Shown here: in pieces, positions 1-4,155 of the stretch
Layout: each line of letters begins with the position of its first letter
Numbering within the stretch: the stretch's first letter is position 1
DNA from: Thermodesulfobacteriota bacterium
Lineage (GTDB): Bacteria > Desulfobacterota > Desulfomonilia > Desulfomonilales > Desulfomonilaceae
Assembly (NCBI GenBank): GCA_030837305.1
Contig: JAUPKT010000388.1
Location: 1 to 5,492, forward strand
DNA: 5,492 bases
Direction: 5' to 3'
Translations under genes and position numbers: made by a program
Notes under the pieces: model-generated
Database searches by the model: none
What the model was told of the DNA's origin: nothing
What the model saw: only the letters and a program-made list of their open reading frames with translations

Positions 1-451
1 ATTGTCTCACCTTTTCGAGCCGTTCGCCCCTCGTTCCCACGCGATGAATATTGAGGGGCTCCATGATAATACGACGAACCGTCTGGCGAGGGTTCAAGGC
101 TGAGTACGGGTCTTGAAAGATTATCTGCATCCTACGCCGGACTCGCGTCATCTCGCTGGAATTCAAGCGGCTAAGATCTTGTCCTTCGAACAAAATACTG
201 CCGGTGGTTGGTCTTTCCAAGCCCAAGACCAGTCTTCCCAACGTTGATTTACCACATCCGGACTCGCCAACAAGCCCCAGGGTCTCGCCCTTCAGTACGG
301 AAAGGGAGACTCCGTCCACGGCATGTACAAATGCATCTTTGCGACCAAACATCCCTTGTGTGACGGGAAACAGTTTCGAAACGTTTCGGATCTCTGCCGG
401 AACTTCAGGAGAGGCGTTCATACTGATATCTGCGGCTGATACTTGCGACAC
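1..451 (-). CDS. Oligopeptide/dipeptide ABC transporter ATP-binding protein, OppF/DppF type (partial, C-terminus off the left edge)
   Basis: The 150 visible residues are the N-terminal part of an ABC ATPase that would power uptake of peptides or a related solute at the cytoplasmic face of the inner membrane. Walker A is GESGCGKST at about residues 62-70 and the Q-loop is IFQDPYSALNPR at about 111-122; the latter wording is typical of the OppF/DppF group, as are the phrases HAVDGVSL and LGLERPTTG. The signature, Walker B and H-loop lie beyond the window. The reading frame opens with GTG at 451-449 just after an in-frame TGA; GGGG at 459-462 sits 7 nt upstream. An internal ATG at 421-419 has no visible ribosome site, so GTG is preferred. 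No OppD or permease gene lies upstream, so this ATPase starts its own transcript or is separated from its partners. The substrate (peptide, nickel or other) cannot be told from this fragment. Confidence 0.93.
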   Translation of the reverse strand, partial: MSQVSAADISMNASPEVPAEIRNVSKLFPVTQGMFGRKDAFVHAVDGVSLSVLKGETLGLVGESGCGKSTLGRLVLGLERPTTGSILFEGQDLSRLNSSEMTRVRRRMQIIFQDPYSALNPRQTVRRIIMEPLNIHRVGTRGERLEKVRQ

Positions 452-667
452 TCAAAAGCCCCACGGAGTCATATCTGAAGCACTGCTGTGAAAGTGAACA
501 TCTTGAGAACGTGTCCTCCACAACTATTATTCACCTGATCGAGGTTCCTCCAACAATTGCGTGTTCGAAAAGTCGGTTGCCCTTGTTCAAAATTCCGTGC
601 TATACCCAAGGCCGCTCAAGCCTAACTTTTGCGTACGACCGGTCGAAACGAAGAAATGTCAATATTG

Positions 668-694
668 GAGGGCCAGAATCCCTCGCGTCTAGGG
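668..694 (-). repeat. Pair of mutually exclusive short hairpins in the leader
   Basis: GAGGG (668-672) and CCCTC (680-684) form a perfect 5-bp stem with a 7-nt loop. The CCCT at 680-683 can alternatively pair with AGGG at 691-694, so the two stems compete for one arm. The pair lies just downstream of the hairpin with T-tract on the minus strand. The stems are short and may be chance; the position is the reason to note them. Confidence 0.3.
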
Positions 695-696
695 AC

Positions 697-730
697 AAAA
701 AAATGAAGCTGACTTCCGTTCGTGTCAGCT
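697..730 (-). terminator. Hairpin plus T-tract directly after the promoter (intrinsic terminator or attenuator)
   Basis: Read on the minus strand, AGCTGAC (730-724) and GTCAGCT (713-707) form a perfect 7-bp stem with a 10-nt loop, followed by TCA and seven T residues (703-697). This has the form of a Rho-independent terminator. It begins within a few bases of the predicted start site, so a terminated transcript would be only about 35 nt. No minus-strand gene lies upstream that it could serve as an ordinary end. The dyad could instead be an operator just downstream of the promoter. On the plus strand no T-tract follows. Confidence 0.5.
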
Positions 731-737
731 AATCCCT

Positions 738-764
738 ATTATATGTTTCGTTCATCGAAGTCAA
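738..764 (-). promoter_or_regulatory. Sigma-70-type promoter directed at the OppF-like gene
   Basis: On the minus strand a -35 element TTGACT (759-764) is followed after 15 nt by a perfect -10 hexamer TATAAT (738-743). The hexamers are close to consensus; the spacer is two bases shorter than the optimum. Transcription would start near 730-733 and read leftwards towards the OppF-like gene. The start site falls immediately before the inverted repeat at 707-730. Confidence 0.6.
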
Positions 765-768
765 ATAC

Positions 769-774
769 GAGGTG
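769..774 (+). promoter_or_regulatory. Ribosome binding site GAGGTG that points to a CTG start at 780
   Basis: GAGGTG lies 5 nt before a CTG codon at 780-782 that is in frame with the PrsW-like protein. The first conventional start downstream, TTG at 801, has no purine-rich site before it, and starting there would cut the first membrane segment short. Confidence 0.45.
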
Positions 775-779
775 CGTCG

Positions 780-1694
780 CTGAATTTTCTCTACTCGCTA
801 TTGGGATTACTACCGGCACTGCTCTGGCTCATCTATTTCTCTGTTAAGAGTAATGGTAGTCCCGGCGCTTACTCAAACATGATACGTGTTTTCCTCTGGG
901 GATGTGCATCATCTGTTCCGGCTTTGGCTGTGGAGGTTATGACAGGAGCCGAACTCAGGCAGGAAGACCTCTGGGAATCGGCAAAGGCCAGCTTCCTTAT
1001 CATCGCTCCCATCGAAGAATTTTTTAAGCTTTCCGCTGTGTGGATTGCCGTTTATAGGTCGGACTTTAGGGAGCCTCGAGATGGAATCCTCTATGCTGCG
1101 ACGTGTGCCCTTGGGTTTGCGTCCATGGAAAATATTTTACATATTGCTCTCATGGGCCCGGGAATCCTAGTGGCTCGTACCATCTATGCAACACCGGCCC
1201 ACGTCATGTTTGCCGCCATGTGGGGTTATTCTATGGGGCTGGCTCGGTTTAGGCGAAATGATGAACTCATAATTATTGCAAAAGGGTTTCTCCTGGCAAC
1301 AATTCTGCACGGCGCATACGATTTTGTGGTGGCCCTAAACCCAAGCATGGCAATGCTTACACTGATCCCCCTGATGGTATTCATGGGCTGGCTTATGAAT
1401 CGTCGGATTAAGGAAGTTGCCAAACATTTTCCCTTCGAGTTCATTGGGGAGGGGGCGGTAGTTTTGTGTCCCAATTGCGGGGCGTATACCTTGGAGGCGG
1501 AAGATACGTGCTCTCGATGCGGCGAAGCTTTGCCTCTCATTCCTGTGGATTCCCCCCGATTCTGTGGAAAGTGTCGAGTAAGCCTCAGCCCATGCGACCA
1601 ATTGTGCCCACGATGCGGCAATCCCATTGCTTCTGCCCACGACAGCCTCTATGGTTGTGTCAAAACAGAAAATGCCTTTTCTCATGAATATTAA
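780..1694 (+). CDS. PrsW-family intramembrane metalloprotease with two C-terminal zinc ribbons
   Basis: A predicted inner-membrane protein of 304 residues (297 if started at TTG 801). Numbered from CTG 780, it has about seven hydrophobic segments (roughly 2-20, 34-54, 72-92, 102-124, 138-155, 162-184, 191-207). The conserved PrsW motifs fall inside them in the right order: EEFFK at 79-83, GFASMEN at 112-118, TPAH with His141, and HGAYD at 177-181. In PrsW of Bacillus, residues of the EE and His motifs are needed to cleave the anti-sigma factor RsiW. The C-terminal soluble tail carries four CxxC knuckles (CPNC 230-233, CSRC 244-247, CGKC 262-265, CPRC 276-279), which should form two zinc ribbons. 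The gene precedes an ABC-2 exporter by 56 bp, suggesting co-transcription. Its substrate is unknown; no anti-sigma factor gene is nearby. Protease activity is inferred from motifs. Confidence 0.85.
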   Translation: MNFLYSLLGLLPALLWLIYFSVKSNGSPGAYSNMIRVFLWGCASSVPALAVEVMTGAELRQEDLWESAKASFLIIAPIEEFFKLSAVWIAVYRSDFREPRDGILYAATCALGFASMENILHIALMGPGILVARTIYATPAHVMFAAMWGYSMGLARFRRNDELIIIAKGFLLATILHGAYDFVVALNPSMAMLTLIPLMVFMGWLMNRRIKEVAKHFPFEFIGEGAVVLCPNCGAYTLEAEDTCSRCGEALPLIPVDSPRFCGKCRVSLSPCDQLCPRCGNPIASAHDSLYGCVKTENAFSHEY

Positions 1695-1750
1695 GGATAA
1701 CGGCGACCTGAAAAGACGTTTATGTCAGTGAGCATGCCTGGAGGAGCGGC

Positions 1751-2584
1751 ATGATTAACCTCTCGGAAGTGACAAAACGCTATGGAGACCTTGTCGCAGT
1801 AGACAATGTTTCACTAGCCATCGAGCAAGGAAGCGTCTTCGGGTTGCTCGGACCAAATGGGGCCGGCAAAACGACAATCATCAAATTGATGACAGCTCTT
1901 TCCAAACCAGACCGTGGTCAGGTATTGATAGGCGAATGTGATGTGCTGAGAAACCCTTTGGGAGTCAAGAAACTCATGGGGGTAGTGCCACAAGAGAACA
2001 ATCTCGACCGGGAACTAACGGCTTATGAGAACCTCCTCATTTATGCGATGCTCCACAAGGTCAAGAACAGGGAGCAGAGTATTAAATATTGCCTGGAGCT
2101 TGTAGATCTCTGGGATAGAAGAGATGGCCTGACTTCGAAGTTCTCTGGAGGTATGCAGCGCAGACTTCTTATTGCTCGGGCACTATTAACAGATCCTGCG
2201 GTTCTATTCCTCGATGAACCGTCCGTAGGGCTGGACCCGCAAATTAGAAGGCAAGTTGCTGATATCATAAGAAAGACTCGTATGCAGGGCAGGACGGTCG
2301 TCATTACAACCCACTACATTGAAGAAGCCGAGTCTTTATGCGACCGAGTTGGTATCCTCTCCAAGGGATCTCTCATCGCACTGGGCTCTCCAAATGAACT
2401 CAAAGCAATGGTCGGAGAATATATTGTCGAAACTGTTGATCATGAGGGGAAATTATTACAGCACATTTGCAAGACGCGTGATGAGGCAAATCAGGTTGCC
2501 CGCAAGATCGACTGCCAAGTCATTATCAGAAGATCGAATCTTGAAGACGTGTTTATAACCCTCACCGGAGAACGCATCGAATGA
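1751..2584 (+). CDS. ABC-2 type exporter ATP-binding protein (DrrA/NodI-like)
   Basis: A full-length 277-residue cytoplasmic ATPase that should drive export through the permease encoded next. All nucleotide-binding motifs are intact: Walker A GPNGAGKTT (34-42), Q-loop Gln81, signature FSGGMQRR (131-138), Walker B VLFLDEP (151-157), D-loop SVGLD (158-162) and H-loop His188. The signature with M after SGG and the short C-terminal domain (about 210-277) ending in a LEDVFITLTG motif are usual for the DrrA/NodI/CcmA-like group used for drugs, polysaccharides or lipo-oligosaccharides. The ATG at 1751 follows a strong GGAGGAG site at 1740-1746. The stop overlaps the permease start by ATGA at 2581-2584, so the two proteins are translationally coupled. 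The substrate cannot be deduced. Confidence 0.95.
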   Translation: MINLSEVTKRYGDLVAVDNVSLAIEQGSVFGLLGPNGAGKTTIIKLMTALSKPDRGQVLIGECDVLRNPLGVKKLMGVVPQENNLDRELTAYENLLIYAMLHKVKNREQSIKYCLELVDLWDRRDGLTSKFSGGMQRRLLIARALLTDPAVLFLDEPSVGLDPQIRRQVADIIRKTRMQGRTVVITTHYIEEAESLCDRVGILSKGSLIALGSPNELKAMVGEYIVETVDHEGKLLQHICKTRDEANQVARKIDCQVIIRRSNLEDVFITLTGERIE

Positions 2585-3327
2585 CGTTCTTTGATTTCTA
2601 CCCAATCCTGTTGCGGGAAATGCTTCTCTTTAGAAGAAAACTTCTCAGGATAGGATATCTGTTTTCTGCAATGGTAGTGCCCATCGTATATCTCATAACG
2701 TTTGGATTCGGTTTGGGGCGCGCAGTCCAAATGGATGGTACGGACTATCTGAGTTTCCTGATCCCTGGACTCATTGCCATAAGCTCCATGACAAATTCCT
2801 ACACGTGGGTTGCGAGCGCCCTGAATCTCAATCGACTTTACTTTAAGAGCTTCCAGATCTTGGTACAGGCTCCCATATCACCGTCGGCAATCATGGTAGG
2901 AGAAGTCTCGGCCGGTATGGTAAAAGGTCTTTTTTCCGCCGGACTCATTATCGTGGTAGGTCTTTTTTCCGCCGAGTATTTTTCGATCACTCCTCTTCTC
3001 ATAGCAACTCTTCTCATTAACTGTTTCCTGTTTGCTTCAGTGGGTGTGGTGACGGGAATGATAACAAAAACCCACGAGGATACCGCCACGTATAATAATT
3101 TTTTTATACTACCGATGGCATTCTTCAGCGGCACCTTCTTTCCCATTGATAAGATCCCGGAGATTTTTCGTCCATTTATTTGGGTCTTGCCGCTCACGCA
3201 CACCAACATCGTCATGCGTCAGACATCACTCGACACCCTCGGAGTCATATCATTATTTGTTCTCATTTCTTATGCGCTTGTGTTTTTCTTCGCAGGACGG
3301 CAATTGATCAAGAATTACAGCGAATGA
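2581..3327 (+). CDS. ABC-2 type transporter permease (DrrB/NodJ-like)
   Basis: A 248-residue inner-membrane protein with about six hydrophobic segments (roughly 26-46, 57-80, 104-129, 137-160, 173-187, 219-238), the size and layout of ABC-2 permeases. The amphipathic N-terminus LLREMLLFRRK, the stretch LPMAFFSGTFFPIDKIPE (about 177-194) and the following PLTHTNIVMR (204-213) are characteristic of the family. It would dimerise and pair with the ATPase upstream, whose stop overlaps this start. The duplicated GLFSA at 116-120 and 127-131 comes from a 17-bp direct repeat in the DNA. No partner gene follows: the next gene is convergent, so the operon ends here. NodJ-like and DrrB-like proteins cannot be separated without alignment, so the exported compound remains open. 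Confidence 0.93.
   Translation: MTFFDFYPILLREMLLFRRKLLRIGYLFSAMVVPIVYLITFGFGLGRAVQMDGTDYLSFLIPGLIAISSMTNSYTWVASALNLNRLYFKSFQILVQAPISPSAIMVGEVSAGMVKGLFSAGLIIVVGLFSAEYFSITPLLIATLLINCFLFASVGVVTGMITKTHEDTATYNNFFILPMAFFSGTFFPIDKIPEIFRPFIWVLPLTHTNIVMRQTSLDTLGVISLFVLISYALVFFFAGRQLIKNYSE
2925..2974 (+). repeat. In-frame 17-bp direct repeat inside the permease gene
   Basis: AGGTCTTTTTTCCGCCG occurs at 2925-2941 and again, without a mismatch, at 2958-2974. The period is 33 bp, exactly 11 codons, and each copy contains a run of six T. It encodes GLFSA twice within one hydrophobic segment. Recombination between copies would add or remove 11 residues without breaking the frame. Confidence 0.8.
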
Positions 3328-3373
3328 CGATGTACGAATGCTCTCACATTGAAAAATAAGGATTCATGTAGGT

Positions 3374-3388
3374 TCGCAGTCACTGCGA
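3374..3388. terminator. Short stem-loop between the convergent permease and toxin genes
   Basis: TCGCAG (3374-3379) and CTGCGA (3383-3388) form a perfect 6-bp stem with a 3-nt loop in the 66-bp gap between two convergent genes. The position suits a bidirectional terminator, but neither strand has a T-run directly after it; on the minus strand a T-rich stretch appears only some 20 nt later. The terminator role is therefore doubtful. Confidence 0.25.
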
Positions 3389-3393
3389 GAGAC

Positions 3394-3789
3394 TCATGGC
3401 TTCCTCAAATTTCGAACAATCACCTTGTTGCTCTGATATTTCTCAAGATGTCCATCAGTCGTGTATATGTCGGTGCAGCCATGTGAAACGAGACACGCCA
3501 AGATCAGTGAATCAATTGCAGGGATCCCCAGACCATGCGACAGGCGAGCCGCAAGGTTGAGCGAGTCTCGATCCAACCAGATCACCAGGGCAACTGCTTC
3601 AATAGCCTCCAGAACCACTTCCCAATGCTCGAGTTTATCCTTGAGTCCAAGCCGTTCGATCTCAAACAATGTCAGCGAACAAACCGCTAACTCGGCTTGA
3701 TCATCGAGACCGGATTCCCATATGCGCATTGCATCCTTATTCCCTTGCATGAGTTCCAGAAAAAAGCCAGTATCAAGCCCGATCATCAT
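3394..3789 (-). CDS. vapC: PIN-domain ribonuclease toxin, VapC family
   Basis: A 131-residue single-domain protein of normal VapC length. The acidic residues that bind the metal in PIN domains are all visible: Asp6 in GLDTGFF, Glu43 in LFEIERLG, Asp93 in IPAIDSLILA and Asp112 in TTDGHLE. VapC toxins are Mg2+-dependent endoribonucleases, often cutting tRNA or rRNA, and are held inactive by a cognate antitoxin. The start overlaps the antitoxin gene by 17 nt, and AGGGG at 3795-3799 lies 5 nt from the first ATG (3789) or 8 nt from the second (3786); either may be used. With the active site intact the toxin is probably functional. Its RNA target cannot be read from sequence. Confidence 0.93.
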   Translation of the reverse strand: MMIGLDTGFFLELMQGNKDAMRIWESGLDDQAELAVCSLTLFEIERLGLKDKLEHWEVVLEAIEAVALVIWLDRDSLNLAARLSHGLGIPAIDSLILACLVSHGCTDIYTTDGHLEKYQSNKVIVRNLRKP

Positions 3790-4003
3790 GCCTGCCCCTG
3801 TCGAGTTCTTCCCAGGCCTCCGGTGCCACGGAATTACGATTAATCAATCTTAGAAGACGGTTGCCCGCTGCTATTTTTCTCTTTTGTTTGATGTAGGTCT
3901 CCAAAACTTTTGCGGTGAGGGCCGATAGGGAAATTCCTTCGTTCCGTGCGGCCTCTCTCAATTTCGGTTCCAGATTGTCTGGTATATGGACGGTCATTCT
4001 CAT
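3773..4003 (-). CDS. vapB: Ribbon-helix-helix antitoxin, VapB/CopG-like
   Basis: A 76-residue protein that should neutralise the PIN toxin and repress their shared promoter. Residues 2-7 (RMTVHI) form the DNA-contacting beta strand, 11-21 helix A, and 25-39 (SLSALTAKVLETYIK) helix B of a ribbon-helix-helix fold. The C-terminal tail with EAWEELDRGRHD is the expected toxin-binding part; such arginines commonly reach into the PIN active site. The frame is open further upstream to an ATG at 4069, but the start at 4003 is chosen because GGAG (4011-4014) lies 7 nt before it, because the fold begins there, and because the longer version would run through the promoter and operator. It is first in the operon and overlaps vapC by 17 nt. 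Confidence 0.9.
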   Translation of the reverse strand: MRMTVHIPDNLEPKLREAARNEGISLSALTAKVLETYIKQKRKIAAGNRLLRLINRNSVAPEAWEELDRGRHDDRA

Positions 4004-4013
4004 AATGGTACTC

Positions 4014-4045
4014 CATAACATATATCCATATATGAGCATAACATA
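4014..4045. promoter_or_regulatory. Likely autoregulatory operator of vapBC
   Basis: A perfect palindrome with 7-bp arms, CATATAT-CC-ATATATG, lies at 4019-4034, directly after the -10 element and over the predicted start site. It is bracketed by a 9-bp direct repeat CATAACATA at 4014-4022 and 4037-4045, the second copy overlapping the -10 hexamer. Ribbon-helix-helix antitoxins bind such short repeated or palindromic sites, so occupation would block transcription. Binding itself is inferred. Confidence 0.6.
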
Positions 4046-4063
4046 AGCGATACTATGAAGCAA
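4035..4063 (-). promoter_or_regulatory. vapBC promoter
   Basis: On the minus strand a -35 element TTGCTT (4058-4063) and a -10 element TATGCT (4035-4040) are separated by the ideal 17 nt. Transcription would start near 4027-4029, giving a leader of about 25 nt that carries the GGAG site of the antitoxin gene. Confidence 0.6.
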
Positions 4064-4068
4064 CCTCA

Positions 4069-4102
4069 TTGGTCATGAACAGATTGTAACGGCCTTGACC
4101 AA
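4069..4102. repeat. Inverted repeat TTGGTCA-N20-TGACCAA between the divergent genes
   Basis: TTGGTCA (4069-4075) and TGACCAA (4096-4102) are exact reverse complements separated by 20 nt. The right arm overlaps the -35 element of the activator gene promoter and the left arm lies just upstream of the vapBC -35 element. It could be a two-site operator for a regulator of either unit, possibly the activator itself. Seven-base arms can arise by chance. Confidence 0.4.
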
Positions 4103-4121
4103 ACTTCTGATAAGATATGAT
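4095..4121 (+). promoter_or_regulatory. Putative promoter of the sigma-54 activator gene
   Basis: TTGACC (4095-4100) and TATGAT (4116-4121) are good sigma-70-type hexamers but with a 15-nt spacer, shorter than the optimum. If used, transcription would start near 4128, leaving a leader of about 28 nt that contains the GGGGAG ribosome site. I found no -24/-12 sigma-54 promoter in this gap. Confidence 0.45.
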
Positions 4122-4155
4122 TCAGTTTCTGCCGGATAGAGGGGAGATTATCACC

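Larger units (their letters stand above)
452..779. other. Divergent intergenic region / leader of the OppF-like gene
   Basis: I see no convincing protein gene in these 328 bases. A plus-strand frame at 511-732 gives a 73-residue product with no recognisable motif and no ribosome site, and I do not accept it. Read on the minus strand, the region holds a promoter (738-764), a hairpin plus T-tract (697-730), a pair of alternative hairpins (668-694) and then about 215 bases of leader before the GTG start at 451. Near its end two tiny minus-strand frames (501-469, 10 codons; 472-452, 6 codons) overlap or abut one another and the GTG start. No trace of an OppD C-terminus was found in the minus-strand frames I read across 452-660. 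Confidence 0.6.

Noticed and set aside
204..491. A 95-codon plus-strand open frame
   Set aside because: It is antisense to the OppF-like gene, whose Walker A and Q-loop motifs show which strand is coding.
511..732. A 73-codon plus-strand open frame in the left intergenic region
   Set aside because: It has a GTG start without a ribosome site, a composition with no recognisable motif, and it runs through the minus-strand promoter and hairpin region.
452..779. A broken oppD gene upstream of the OppF-like gene
   Set aside because: The minus-strand frames I read across 452-660 meet stops and show no ABC C-terminal motifs.
1226..1687. Three overlapping open frames on both strands within the protease gene
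   Set aside because: They are shadows of the zinc-ribbon and membrane-coding frame; none shows a motif of its own.
3374..3388. A firm bidirectional terminator for the exporter operon and vapBC
   Set aside because: The stem is perfect but only 6 bp, and no T-tract follows directly on either strand, so it is kept only as a low-confidence feature.
4004..4069. A longer antitoxin starting at ATG 4069
   Set aside because: The extra 22 residues would be translated from promoter and operator DNA, have no ribosome site, and precede the natural start of the ribbon-helix-helix fold.
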